From: an uncultured Alistipes sp.
GTDB lineage: Bacteria > Bacteroidota > Bacteroidia > Bacteroidales > Rikenellaceae
Reading direction: 5' to 3'
DNA length: 64,000 nt
NCBI GenBank assembly: GCA_900768045.1
Contig: CAAGBL010000062.1
Location: 15,865-79,864 of the forward strand
Shown here in pieces: positions 15,111-23,487 of this stretch. The translations under genes were made by a program, and so were the position numbers. The notes beneath the pieces are model-generated. The model saw only the letters and a list, made by a program, of their open reading frames with translations, ran no database searches and had not been told where the DNA came from. Within the stretch, counting starts at the first letter, position 1, and each line of letters starts with the position of its first letter.

Positions 15111-16286
15111 TTACTTTGCAATTACTCCGCTACCAGCTAAGTTGTCGCCCTCGTACCATGCCGCAAATTGTCCTGCAGTAATGCCTCGCTGCGCCTCGTC
15201 AAAGATGATATATAGTCCCTCGTTATCCATCACTAACTCTGCTTGTTGCAGTGGCTGTCGATAGCGTATGCGCACGCTGTATCTGCGGCGCTCGCCTATG
15301 TTCATTGCGTTTATGTCGTCCACCCAATGAATCTCCTCGGAGCGTATGTGCAACACCTTGCGATAGAGCCCTGGGTGGTTGTCGCCCTCGCCAACAAAGA
15401 CTACGTTTTGTTCAACGTCGGTGCCAATCACGAATAACGACTCCTTTCTGCCGCCTATACCCAAGCCCTTGCGCTGACCTATAGTGTAGAAGTGTGCGCC
15501 CTGGTGTGTGCCTATCTTCTTGCCATCACGCACCGTAAGACGATAAGGCTCGCTAAGTGTCTTGTAATCTTCTGGATTGCAATCTTTTATGAAGCGTGGC
15601 GAGTGGGGTAGTATCTCGTGTACATTACCCTCCTTAGCCTTTAACTTTTGCTGTAGAAATACGGGTAAGTCGACCTTGCCCACGAAGCATATTCCCTGCG
15701 AGTCTTTGCGCTTTGCTGTTGCGAGCTTCTGCTCCTCGGCAATGCGCCTAACCTCGGGTTTTAGAAGGTTGCCAATGGGGAACATGGCGTATGATAGCTG
15801 CTCCTGCGTAAGCTGACAAAGGAAGTAGCTCTGGTCTTTGTTCGGGTCGCTACCTGCAAGTAGTTTGTAGTGTTTAACCCCTTCGTTATCAGTCCATTCT
15901 TCGAGCCTACAGTAGTGTCCTGTGGCTACCTTGTCGGCACCAAGTTTGAGCGCCTCCTTAAGGAATACGTCAAACTTTATCTCTCGATTGCATAGTACGT
16001 CGGGGTTGGGTGTACGTCCAGCCTCATACTCCGAAAACATGTAGTCCACAACCCTCTTGCGATACTCTGTCGAGAGGTCGACATAGTGAAACTCTATGTC
16101 GAGGCGCTTTGCTACAAGCTCGGCAAATACCTGATCGTCATACCATGGGCAGTCGCCCTCGAGTGTTCCTGTGGTGTCGTGCCAGTTGCGCATGAAGAGT
16201 CCGATGACCTCATGTCCCTGCTGCTTGAGCAGGTATGCTGCCACCGATGAATCGACGCCGCCCGAAAGACCAACAACAATGCGCAT
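15111..16286 (-). CDS. mnmA: MnmA: tRNA-specific 2-thiouridylase
   Basis: Adds sulfur to the wobble uridine of tRNA Lys, Glu and Gln in the cytoplasm. 391 residues. It has the PP-loop GLSGGVDSSVAA (6-17), the MRNW strand, the catalytic Cys99 in NPDVLCNREIKF, the ATGHYCR segment, and the persulfide-carrying Cys200 in KDSQGICFVG, followed by the C-terminal beta-barrel (GQRKGLGIGG). It lies 22 bases downstream of folE and is probably co-transcribed with it. Confidence 0.95.
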   Translation of the reverse strand: MRIVVGLSGGVDSSVAAYLLKQQGHEVIGLFMRNWHDTTGTLEGDCPWYDDQVFAELVAKRLDIEFHYVDLSTEYRKRVVDYMFSEYEAGRTPNPDVLCNREIKFDVFLKEALKLGADKVATGHYCRLEEWTDNEGVKHYKLLAGSDPNKDQSYFLCQLTQEQLSYAMFPIGNLLKPEVRRIAEEQKLATAKRKDSQGICFVGKVDLPVFLQQKLKAKEGNVHEILPHSPRFIKDCNPEDYKTLSEPYRLTVRDGKKIGTHQGAHFYTIGQRKGLGIGGRKESLFVIGTDVEQNVVFVGEGDNHPGLYRKVLHIRSEEIHWVDDINAMNIGERRRYSVRIRYRQPLQQAELVMDNEGLYIIFDEAQRGITAGQFAAWYEGDNLAGSGVIAK

Positions 16287-16308
16287 AATAGGTTATGGTT
16301 GCGTGCTA

Positions 16309-16911
16309 CTATTTAATAAGCTGCATGAACTCGTCACGAGTACGAGGATCCGAGAGGAAACAACCTGTAAATGCAGATGTGGTAGTCACGGAGCGCTGCT
16401 TCTCAACACCACGCATCTGCATACATGTATGGCTTGCCTCTATAACTACGGCTACGCCAAGTGGGTTGAGGGCCTGCTGAATGCTGTCACGAATCTGCAC
16501 TGTAAGGCGCTCCTGCACCTGAAGACGGCGAGCAAAGCACTCGACAACACGTGCAATCTTCGACAAACCAGTGATATATCCGTTAGGAATATATGCTACG
16601 TGTGCCTTGCCGATGAATGGTAGCATGTGGTGCTCGCATACCGAGAATAGCTCGATATCCTTTACCAATACCATCTGCTGGTACTCCTCCTTAAATATTG
16701 CTGAACGCAGAATGTCGATAGGGTCTTGCGAGTATCCCTTCGTGATGAACGACATCGCCTTGGCAACACGCTCAGGAGTTTTGAGCAATCCCTCACGCTC
16801 GGGATCTTCGCCAAGAAGTCGCAAAATCTCACGATAGTGGCCCATCAACGCCTCGATCTTCTCGGGGTTGTATATATCTTCTCTGCGGTAGTTTACAATC
16901 AACTCGTCCAT
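16309..16911 (-). CDS. folE: FolE: GTP cyclohydrolase I
   Basis: First enzyme of tetrahydrofolate/pterin synthesis, GTP to dihydroneopterin triphosphate. 200 residues, typical of type IA. Zinc ligands are Cys92 and His95 in CEHHMLPF and Cys163 in HTCMQMRG. The GTP-binding strand YIPNGYITGLSK and the QVQERLTVQI helix are intact. It is first in a folE-mnmA operon. The gene begins 21 bases after a TACTTTTG minus-7 element. Confidence 0.96.
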   Translation of the reverse strand: MDELIVNYRREDIYNPEKIEALMGHYREILRLLGEDPEREGLLKTPERVAKAMSFITKGYSQDPIDILRSAIFKEEYQQMVLVKDIELFSVCEHHMLPFIGKAHVAYIPNGYITGLSKIARVVECFARRLQVQERLTVQIRDSIQQALNPLGVAVVIEASHTCMQMRGVEKQRSVTTTSAFTGCFLSDPRTRDEFMQLIK

Positions 16912-16931
16912 ATACTTTATTTATTATAGAG

Positions 16932-16939
16932 CAAAAGTA
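16932..16939 (-). promoter_or_regulatory. Minus-7 element of the folE-mnmA promoter
   Basis: TACTTTTG on the minus strand, 21 bases before the folE ATG. No clear TTTG at the right distance upstream. Confidence 0.45.
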
Positions 16940-17005
16940 GGTATTTTATTCAATCTCTTGATAAAATGGGAATGGCTAATTTGTTTTCGAGCCATTCTTC
17001 TGCAC

Positions 17006-17500
17006 CTATAGCTCGAGCAACCCTTCGGGAAGCACAAATTTTATTATGCGTTTATCGAAGTCGATATGCGCTATAAACTCCTCCTGTGCGGGTATGAGAT
17101 GAGCTTTATCCTCTAATGTTATTTCGAACAGAGGATTTGCCTCGTTGTCGTAGTAGTCGGTAAGCTCACCCTTGAGTTTGCCTACCATAACCTTGAAGCC
17201 GATGAGATCCTCCATGTAGAACTCGTCATCGCTCTCCTCCTCTTCCTCCTCGATAAATATCTCACGGCCGACCAAGAAATCCTCGGCACGGCGTGTTGTG
17301 TTGATGTCGTCAAATGTGACTACTGCACCCGCCTGACCACGACGTTCGAACTTAGAACAATAAAGAGGAACCGCAAGTTCATCTATATAGACAAACAGCG
17401 GTTCCTCAAATTGGAAGTCGTCGGGGAATGAAGCGTAGAGCGAAATCATCACTCCACCCTCAGTGCCGAACAATCGGCCTATGCGTCCCACGGCGAGCAT
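17006..17500 (-). CDS. rimM: RimM: 16S rRNA maturation factor
   Basis: Assists 30S head assembly by binding ribosomal protein S19. 164 residues from the ATG at 17500 (MLAVGRIGRLFGTEGG), which gives the normal RimM N-terminus; the frame runs further upstream only as a shadow of rpsP. The N-terminal RimM barrel (GRIGRLFGTEGGV to VVTFDDI) is followed by the PRC-like C-terminal domain (EDLIGFKVMV, HLIPAQEEFI). An unusual acidic insertion, six Glu plus SDDE, sits at about residues 90-100 at the domain junction. It is 16 bases downstream of rpsP, the usual partner. Confidence 0.92.
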   Translation of the reverse strand: MLAVGRIGRLFGTEGGVMISLYASFPDDFQFEEPLFVYIDELAVPLYCSKFERRGQAGAVVTFDDINTTRRAEDFLVGREIFIEEEEEESDDEFYMEDLIGFKVMVGKLKGELTDYYDNEANPLFEITLEDKAHLIPAQEEFIAHIDFDKRIIKFVLPEGLLEL

Positions 17501-17516
17501 CGCACCTTCAGAAGGA

Positions 17517-18047
17517 TTAAGCCTCCTCAGCAGGAGCCTCAGTCTCTGTAGCCTCCTCTGCAGCAGCAGCGGCAGCCTCTGCAGCAGCCTGAGCCTTCTT
17601 CTCAGCGATAGCAGCAGCACGCTCCTCCTTAACCTTAGCCTCAGCAGCAAGCTGAGCCTTCTTAGCAGCGTTAGCATCAGATGCGAGCTTGTTGCTCTTT
17701 GCATCGATCTTGCCCTGCTTCTCCTCAGCCCACTTGTTGAACTTAGCCTCAGCCTCAGCCTCAGTGAATGCGCCCTTAGCTACACCACCCAAAAGGTGCT
17801 TCTTATACAAAACGCCCTTGTACGAGAGAATTGCTCGACAAGTGTCAGTAGGTTGTGCGCCCTTCATAACCCAATCCAAAGTTCGGTCGAACTTCAAATC
17901 GATTGTAGCAGGATTCGTGTTAGGGTTGTAAGTACCCAACTTCTCGATGAACTTACCATCACGTGGCGCTCTGCTATCTGCGGCAACGATGTGGTAGAAA
18001 GCATAACCCTTCTTACCGTGACGTGCCAAACGAATTTTAACAGCCAT
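17517..18047 (-). CDS. rpsP: 30S ribosomal protein S16 with long Ala/Glu tail
   Basis: The first 80 or so residues are a normal S16 (MAVKIRLARHGKKG, GKFIEKLGTYNP, WVMKGAQPTDT). The protein continues to 176 residues with a low-complexity helix rich in Ala, Lys and Glu ending ETEAPAEEA, about twice the length of E. coli S16. Such extensions occur in other Bacteroidota. It is first in the rpsP-rimM operon, behind a full-consensus promoter and a leader of about 60 bases with a small AACCC/GGGTT hairpin. Confidence 0.96.
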   Translation of the reverse strand: MAVKIRLARHGKKGYAFYHIVAADSRAPRDGKFIEKLGTYNPNTNPATIDLKFDRTLDWVMKGAQPTDTCRAILSYKGVLYKKHLLGGVAKGAFTEAEAEAKFNKWAEEKQGKIDAKSNKLASDANAAKKAQLAAEAKVKEERAAAIAEKKAQAAAEAAAAAAEEATETEAPAEEA

Positions 18048-18110
18048 TTGCTATAAAATTTATTGGTTAAAAAATAATTACGCTCAACCCATTTTGGGTT
18101 TTTAAGCCCG

Positions 18111-18141
18111 CAAATGTACGAACAATTTTTTGATTTACAAA
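18111..18141 (-). promoter_or_regulatory. Promoter of rpsP-rimM
   Basis: On the minus strand TTTG (18138-18141), 19 bases, TACATTTG (18111-18118): a full consensus match. Confidence 0.78.
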
Positions 18142-18219
18142 TATTTTACTCTCTTTTTTCTGTTTTAGGCCCACATTTTGCACTATTCAAAGTGTGTTTA
18201 ACTTAAAAATATTATTTTT

Positions 18220-18684
18220 ATGATGCCAGTAAAGAAATTTAATCGACTTCCAGGTGTCTTTAGTGACCTGTTTTACGACCAGTGGCCAGAGGTCTTTGCT
18301 AAGCGTGGTGCACAGCCTGCAATTAACGTCATTGAGACTGACAAAAAGTTCAAGGTGGAGATTGCTGCTCCGGGTATGACCAAAGATGATTTTCGTGTGG
18401 AACTGAATGCCGACAATCAACTTATTGTGTGCATGGAGAAGAGGTGTGAGGAGGGTGATAAGAAGGATTGTTGCATGGAGAAGGATTGCGACAACGATGA
18501 GAAGCATCAGTATCTCCGTCATGAGTTCTCGTATGCCTCATGCCGTCAGGTCTTTAATCTTCCCGAAAATATTGATAGAGACAATATTAAGGCGAAGATG
18601 AAGCATGGTGTGCTGCATATTAAGCTTCCAAAGAAGGCTGTTGTGGATAAGCCAGCGAATGTGAAGATGATTACAGTCGAGTAG
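18220..18684 (+). CDS. Hsp20/alpha-crystallin small heat-shock protein
   Basis: ATP-independent chaperone of 154 residues that holds unfolding proteins in the cytoplasm. The alpha-crystallin domain runs from about residue 35 (PAINVIETDKKFKVEIAAPGM) to the C-terminal beta-strand GVLHIKLPKKA. The family A-x-x-x-n-GvL motif is visible as AKMKHGVLHIKLPK. An inserted Cys- and Lys-rich loop (EKRCEEGDKKDCCMEKDC, about residues 72-90) is unusual and could bind metal or be redox-sensitive. Monocistronic. Confidence 0.92.
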   Translation: MMPVKKFNRLPGVFSDLFYDQWPEVFAKRGAQPAINVIETDKKFKVEIAAPGMTKDDFRVELNADNQLIVCMEKRCEEGDKKDCCMEKDCDNDEKHQYLRHEFSYASCRQVFNLPENIDRDNIKAKMKHGVLHIKLPKKAVVDKPANVKMITVE

Positions 18685-18696
18685 TTTTTTTACAAA

Positions 18697-18723
18697 GATG
18701 ACCGAGCGTATGGCTCGGTCATC
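18697..18723. terminator. Bidirectional terminator between hsp20 and a lipoprotein gene
   Basis: Stem GATGACCGAGC / GCTCGGTCATC (11 bp) with a short loop between convergent genes; T-rich on the minus-strand side. Confidence 0.65.
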
Positions 18724-18730
18724 TGCGTTA

Positions 18731-19294
18731 TTAGATAATCTCCTCTACAATAACTATCTCATTTGCATTGTGTATCTGTGGACGTCGTACGATTATTTGG
18801 TCGTTGTGTAGTGAGTCACGTGATACTATTTCGTCGAATTTTAGTTGTGTGCCCAACTCCTCCATAAGGCGTAGACTGAGGGTTGTAGTTGTTACGTTGT
18901 GCCACGTGTCGCTAAAGCACATGGTGACATACTCGCCCCATGATGTGCCACTCCTCTCTATGTATACGCCCACCTCGTCACGGCCATCGTTGTTGATGTC
19001 GCCCTCAAGGGTTAAGTTACTCAGCTTGTTGTGCGACTCAAAGAGTGTGCTATCCTTCCTATTTATTATTAATATGTAGCACTCATGGCTGATTGCCATA
19101 GTCGAGTCACGCTCCACGATGTGGAATATCTCCGCCGTGTCGTTGGTGTTTTCGCCCTTAAAGTTACCCTTTACCGAGCCTAAGAGCTCTGTGTTGTCAA
19201 ATATTGTAGGTTCAGTAATTTCAGATGTCTTTGGCGACTGAAGGCACGAGCTGAGAATAAGTGCTACTATAAAGCTTAAGATGCGATAGGTCAT
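18731..19294 (-). CDS. Hypothetical lipoprotein with a Ca-binding-like GDINNDGRDE repeat
   Basis: 187 residues, signal peptide ending in a lipobox (ILSSC, Cys17). The centre carries LEGDINNDGRDEVGVY, a DxNxDGxxD loop like those in FG-GAP or dockerin-type calcium sites. It is the third gene of a three-gene unit (gaps of 7 and 2 bases) behind a zinc-ribbon membrane protein and a small Cys-rich membrane protein. I do not recognise the family; export to the envelope is the only safe statement. Confidence 0.75.
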   Translation of the reverse strand: MTYRILSFIVALILSSCLQSPKTSEITEPTIFDNTELLGSVKGNFKGENTNDTAEIFHIVERDSTMAISHECYILIINRKDSTLFESHNKLSNLTLEGDINNDGRDEVGVYIERSGTSWGEYVTMCFSDTWHNVTTTTLSLRLMEELGTQLKFDEIVSRDSLHNDQIIVRRPQIHNANEIVIVEEII

Positions 19295-19296
19295 AA

Positions 19297-19710
19297 CTAC
19301 TCTTTTTTATCTTTTTCTCTGAGCATTCTTGATGTCTCGGCCAAGGTTCGTAGTATTGCCCACGATACGAGTGATGTTAAGAATATTGCTATGGCTGATA
19401 CGATTGATAAAAGCGTGGTATTGTTGTGGTTAATCTCCACTATATTAGGCATAAGTAGAGCTCCTAATGTAAGGAATATTCCGAGAATAAGCGTGATGTC
19501 GGCAGCATAGATAAGTACCGACTCTCGAAATATATATCTATTCTTTTTTACTTCGCCATTGTTTGCGTAGTTGCTTACTACAACAACCTCTTGCTGTTCG
19601 CTATTTTCGCACTCCACAGTTCGCTCAGCGCCACACTTAGGACAGTGGTCGATCTCGGTCGAAAGTAGGGTGTTGCAGTTGCGGCAAAGCCAAGTGTTAT
19701 TCTCGCTCAT
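19297..19710 (-). CDS. Zinc-ribbon protein with two transmembrane segments
   Basis: 137 residues. The N-terminus has a CxxC...CxxC zinc ribbon (WLCRNCNTLLSTEIDHCPKCG, residues 8-28). A variable stretch and two hydrophobic segments follow (about 66-92 and 97-120). The architecture resembles many small zinc-ribbon membrane proteins of unknown function. It lies in the middle of the three-gene unit with the lipoprotein and the Cys-rich membrane protein. Confidence 0.8.
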   Translation of the reverse strand: MSENNTWLCRNCNTLLSTEIDHCPKCGAERTVECENSEQQEVVVVSNYANNGEVKKNRYIFRESVLIYAADITLILGIFLTLGALLMPNIVEINHNNTTLLSIVSAIAIFLTSLVSWAILRTLAETSRMLREKDKKE

Positions 19711-19717
19711 GGTTCAG

Positions 19718-19969
19718 CTATTTTGAGTGGTCGATGTCGCAGCCTGCGCAGTTGCCCGAGCAGATGCTGTTGTCGTTGCAGTCGTCGAGGCCCATATCCT
19801 CACGAGTCTCCTGCACGGCACACTTGATACCCATCTTCTGCATGTTTGGGTTGGTCGATATCTCCGACTCGATGTGGTGCCCCTTGAAGATGTATGTTAG
19901 CGACATTGCGAGGGCAAAAAATCCTACTACAGCAATGGCGGCAATAACAGTAATTAGAATAGTATTCAT
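19718..19969 (-). CDS. Small membrane protein with a Cys-rich tail
   Basis: 83 residues: one N-terminal transmembrane helix (about 5-27) and a polar tail with Cys at 50, 64, 70, 74 and 77 (SICSGNCAGC). The layout of one helix followed by clustered cysteines recalls NqrM, the iron-delivery factor for Na+-NQR, but the sequence is not close enough to name it. It is first in the three-gene unit, expressed from a full-consensus promoter that overlaps the trkA promoter. Confidence 0.75.
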   Translation of the reverse strand: MNTILITVIAAIAVVGFFALAMSLTYIFKGHHIESEISTNPNMQKMGIKCAVQETREDMGLDDCNDNSICSGNCAGCDIDHSK

Positions 19970-19997
19970 TCTCTTTTTGTTAAAAACTTAGTTTTTA

Positions 19998-20029
19998 GTT
20001 GCTTTTTCGAGTGCAAATTTATATATTTG
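19998..20029 (+). promoter_or_regulatory. Promoter of trkA
   Basis: GTTG (19998-20001), 20 bases, TATATTTG (20022-20029). Its minus-7 box directly touches the opposing minus-7 box, forming the near-palindrome GCAAATTTATATATTTGC. Confidence 0.6.
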
Positions 20030-20045
20030 CAGTTGATTTTGCAAA
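20014..20045 (-). promoter_or_regulatory. Promoter of the three-gene unit 19969-18731
   Basis: On the minus strand TTTG (20042-20045), 20 bases, TAAATTTG (20014-20021): a full match. It abuts the divergent trkA minus-7 element at 20022-20029. Confidence 0.7.
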
Positions 20046-20107
20046 TGTTATAGCAAATCATTAGATAAAAGCTGTATATAATTGTTTTATACTCACTTGA
20101 TTACTCT

Positions 20108-21448
20108 ATGAAGATTGTTATCGCTGGTGCTGGAGATATGGGTGTGCATCTGGCAAAGATGCTTAGTGGTAATGACCACGATATAACCGTTGTAGATGTT
20201 GATGCCAAAGCCTTAGCCGAGGTTGATAGCCTTGTAGATGTGGTCACAGTTGAGGGTGATACAACACAATTCTCGGTTCTGCGCAAGGCAGGAGTTCGAA
20301 AGTGTGACCTCTTTATTGCGGTGCGTTCAGTCGAGAACGACAATATCCTTTCGGCAGTTGTTGCTAAGCAGATGGGCGCAAAGAAGACTATTGCACGTGT
20401 TGATAGTAGCGAGTATCTCGAACCTAACAGTAAGGAGGTATTTATTGACATGGGTATCGACTATATCTTCTATCCCGAGCATATTGCGGCACGTGAGGTC
20501 ATCAATCTCTTGGGTCATACCTCAACAACTGAGTATGTTGAGTTTGCGGGCGGTAAGCTATCGTTGGTGGCCTTTCGCTTGGAGCTCACCTCGCCACTTC
20601 TTGGCAAGAGTGTCATAGATAGAGAGAACTTTGATGAAGATATCGACTATCGCACAGTAGCTATTGTGCGAGGTTCTCGAACAATAATCCCTAATGCTGA
20701 TGATAGCTACGAGGAGGGAGATATTGTCTACGTCATTGCACGTAACAATGCTACCCAACGTGTTGTTGAGCAGTCGGGACGCAAAGAGGTTGTCATTCGC
20801 AATATGATGATTTTGGGTGGCTCACGTATTGGTGTTCGTATTGCTCGTGAGTTGCAGGAGGATGTAAACATCAAGCTTGTAGACTACAATGCTGAGAAGG
20901 CTTTCCGTCTTGCTGAGTATTTGGATAAGACGCTTATTATCAACGAGGACGGTCGTGATACAGAGGCTATGCTCGAGGAGGATATTCAGGGTATGGACGC
21001 TTTTGTTGCCGTTACGGGACGTAGCGAGACAAATATCCTTGCAGCGATGCTTGCAAAGCGTATGGGCGTGAGGAAGGTTATTGCCGAGGTTGAGAATATC
21101 AACTATATCTCGCTTGCTGAGAGCATCGGCGTTGATACTATCATCAACAAGAAACTCGTTACGGCATCAAACATCTTCCGCTTTACTATGGCAACTGATG
21201 TGCAGGCCGTCAAGTGTCTCACAGGCAGTCAGGCCGAGGTTATGGAGTTTATCGTTAAGCCAAATGCTCCAGCTACAAAGGTGCCAGTAAGCGAGATGGG
21301 ACTTCCTGATGAGGCAATTATCGGTGGCGTGGTGCGTGGCGATAGAGTCTTTATTGCTGTTGATGATACCGAGATTATGCCATACGACCGTGTTGTTGTA
21401 TTCTCGATGCCTGAGTGTGTGATGCAGGTTGCCGAGTACTTTAATTAG
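20108..21448 (+). CDS. trkA: TrkA: NAD-binding regulator of Trk/Ktr potassium uptake
   Basis: 446 residues with two RCK modules. Each begins with a Rossmann motif (VIAGAGDMGVHLAKML at about 3-18 and MILGGSRIGVRIARELQ at about 231-247) and is followed by a TrkA_C domain (VEFAGGKLSLVAFRLE; AEVMEFIVKPNAPATKV). It acts as the cytoplasmic ligand-sensing subunit of a TrkH-type channel; no trkH is in the window, so its partner lies elsewhere. It is followed after 33 bases by the deoxynucleoside kinase. Confidence 0.94.
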   Translation: MKIVIAGAGDMGVHLAKMLSGNDHDITVVDVDAKALAEVDSLVDVVTVEGDTTQFSVLRKAGVRKCDLFIAVRSVENDNILSAVVAKQMGAKKTIARVDSSEYLEPNSKEVFIDMGIDYIFYPEHIAAREVINLLGHTSTTEYVEFAGGKLSLVAFRLELTSPLLGKSVIDRENFDEDIDYRTVAIVRGSRTIIPNADDSYEEGDIVYVIARNNATQRVVEQSGRKEVVIRNMMILGGSRIGVRIARELQEDVNIKLVDYNAEKAFRLAEYLDKTLIINEDGRDTEAMLEEDIQGMDAFVAVTGRSETNILAAMLAKRMGVRKVIAEVENINYISLAESIGVDTIINKKLVTASNIFRFTMATDVQAVKCLTGSQAEVMEFIVKPNAPATKVPVSEMGLPDEAIIGGVVRGDRVFIAVDDTEIMPYDRVVVFSMPECVMQVAEYFN

Positions 21449-21481
21449 CAGATAAATTACAATATATAAAACTACTGACTT

Positions 21482-22102
21482 ATGTATATAGCTATTGCCG
21501 GTAATATTGGTAGCGGAAAGACAACGCTCACTGAGATACTTACAAAGCGCTATGGGGCTAAGGCCTACTACGAAAATCTCGCTAACCCCTATATTAGCGA
21601 CTTTTATGAGGATATGGGACGCTGGTCGTTCCACCTTCAGTTGTGGTTCTTGGGTAGCCGCATTCAGCAGACCTTGGAGATGTTGGCTGATGGCTCGGAG
21701 AATATCGTTCAAGACCGTACGATATACGAAGATGCCCATATCTTTGCCAATAATCTTCATGCTATGGGTCTTATGGCGAGTCGTGATTTCGATACCTATA
21801 TGAAGATGTTTAACATCGAGCAGGACTTGTTGCCTAAGCCCGATGTGCTCATCTATCTCAAGGCGAGTGTTCCTACACTCATCTCACAGATTAAGATGCG
21901 AGGCCGAGAGTATGAGCAGAATATCGACGAGGAGTACCTATGCCGCCTTAACGACAAGTACAATCACTGGATTGAGAACATTTATGAGGGACGTGTACTT
22001 GTTGTTGATAAGGATACCGATGATTTCGTTGCAGATCCTTCGATTATTGACCGTATATGTGCCGAGGTTGAGGAGATGTGTAGCGGTAAACGTCAACTAT
22101 AA
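21482..22102 (+). CDS. Deoxynucleoside kinase (dNK family)
   Basis: Phosphorylates deoxynucleosides for nucleotide salvage. 206 residues with P-loop GNIGSGKTT (6-14), the substrate-binding ENLANPY and FHLQLWFLGSR stretches, the catalytic QDRTIYEDA motif (family consensus D-R-[ST]-x-x-E-D), and the LID-like RGREYEQ region. Length and motifs fit the bacterial deoxyadenosine/deoxyguanosine kinases; exact specificity is not predictable. Seven bases before the methyltransferase gene. Confidence 0.93.
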   Translation: MYIAIAGNIGSGKTTLTEILTKRYGAKAYYENLANPYISDFYEDMGRWSFHLQLWFLGSRIQQTLEMLADGSENIVQDRTIYEDAHIFANNLHAMGLMASRDFDTYMKMFNIEQDLLPKPDVLIYLKASVPTLISQIKMRGREYEQNIDEEYLCRLNDKYNHWIENIYEGRVLVVDKDTDDFVADPSIIDRICAEVEEMCSGKRQL

Positions 22103-22108
22103 TTTGTG

Positions 22109-23470
22109 ATGCTACCACTTCCCGAGGAGTTTAAGGCGACGATGTGTCGTGCGCTGGGCGATGACGAGGCAGCAAGGTTGTTTGCGGCTCTCGATACCGA
22201 GCCAGAGGTCTCGATACGTCTTAACCCTATGAAGCCTGCCGAGACCTTCGATGGCGAGAGTGTCGGCTGGTCGGAGCATGGTCGTTACCTTGGTGAGCGT
22301 CCTCAATTTACGCTCGATCCACATCTTCACGGTGGCGTCTACTATGTTCAGGAGGCCTCGTCGCAGTTTGTTGGCTACTTGCTTAAGGGCTTGGACTTGC
22401 GTGGTTGCAGGGTGCTGGATATGTGTGCAGCGCCTGGCGGTAAGAGTACTATATACTCTACGTTGGTAGGTCATGAGGGTTTGGTTGTGGCTAACGATAT
22501 TAGTCGTAGCCGTGCGCTCGCCCTTGCCGATAATGTTCAGCGCTGGGGCATGGGAAATGTGGTTGTCACGAATAATGAGCCTCAGCATATCTCAGCCTTT
22601 AAACATTGGTTCGATGTCGTTGCTGTAGATGCACCATGTTCGGGCGAGGGTATGTTTCGCAAGATGGAGGAGGCACGCACCGAGTGGAGTCCGTCGGCTC
22701 CAGAGCAGTGTGCTGAGCGTCAGCGTGAGATACTTAGTGAGGCATGGCAAGCATTGCGCCCTGGAGGTACGCTTATCTATAGTACCTGCACCTTTAATCC
22801 TACCGAGGACGAGGGTATTGTCGAGTGGCTCATGGCAGAGTATGGCTCGGAGCTCGAGGCGGTAGAGGGTATTGATGTTGATGAAGAGTGGGGTATCACA
22901 ACATGTCGTATTGGCGAGTTTCAGTGCTTCCACTTCTATCCGCATAAGGCTCGTGGCGAGGGCTTCTTTGCTGCTGTTGCCCGTAAGAAGGAGGGTGTTG
23001 TGCGTCGTCAGTCGCCAAAGCCTCGTCGTAAGCTCTTCTCACTTCCCGCAAAGAACGATATTCAGGAGCTTGAACGCTGGGTTGATGATACCTCAAATAT
23101 TAGCTTTAGACAGATTGGCGATACTATGTATGGCTATCATCGCTCTGTGGTTGACGATGTTGTGGCACTTAGCGAGGTGTTGTCGGTTATCTACTCGGGT
23201 GTCTGCATGGGGCAGATTTTCAAGCGCAAGCTGCGTCCCGAACACGCCTTGGCTTTGTTTGTAGGTATGAATGATAAGGCTGTGCCGAGTGTTGAGGTTA
23301 GCGAGGCCGATGCCTTAGATTATTTGCGTCGTCAGGATATTTCGGCGTCGCAGTTTGAGGAGGGTATAAATAGAGTTATGTATCGAGGTGTTGCCATAGG
23401 CTTTGTTAAGCGTATTGGTGCTCGATGCAATAATATGTATCCCAAGGATTTGAGAATAATGAAGTTATAA
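22109..23470 (+). CDS. RNA (cytosine-5-)-methyltransferase, NOL1/NOP2/Sun family (RsmF-like)
   Basis: 453 residues. The SAM-binding motif is CAAPGGKST (106-114), and the two catalytic cysteines of m5C RNA methyltransferases are Cys177 (DAPCSGEGMFRK) and Cys227 (STCTFNPTEDE). An N-terminal RNA-binding region and a C-terminal domain with an RsmF-type extension (FFAAVARK, then a PUA-like end) flank it. The likely target is 16S rRNA, as for RsmF/YebU, but a tRNA target cannot be excluded. I prefer the ATG at 22109 over a GTG one codon earlier. Confidence 0.92.
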   Translation: MLPLPEEFKATMCRALGDDEAARLFAALDTEPEVSIRLNPMKPAETFDGESVGWSEHGRYLGERPQFTLDPHLHGGVYYVQEASSQFVGYLLKGLDLRGCRVLDMCAAPGGKSTIYSTLVGHEGLVVANDISRSRALALADNVQRWGMGNVVVTNNEPQHISAFKHWFDVVAVDAPCSGEGMFRKMEEARTEWSPSAPEQCAERQREILSEAWQALRPGGTLIYSTCTFNPTEDEGIVEWLMAEYGSELEAVEGIDVDEEWGITTCRIGEFQCFHFYPHKARGEGFFAAVARKKEGVVRRQSPKPRRKLFSLPAKNDIQELERWVDDTSNISFRQIGDTMYGYHRSVVDDVVALSEVLSVIYSGVCMGQIFKRKLRPEHALALFVGMNDKAVPSVEVSEADALDYLRRQDISASQFEEGINRVMYRGVAIGFVKRIGARCNNMYPKDLRIMKL

Positions 23471-23487
23471 ACTAAATATTTTATAAG

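Noticed and set aside
17501..17704. Longer N-terminus for RimM
   Set aside because: The extra residues are an Arg/Leu-rich shadow of the rpsP tail; the canonical RimM start is the ATG at 17500.
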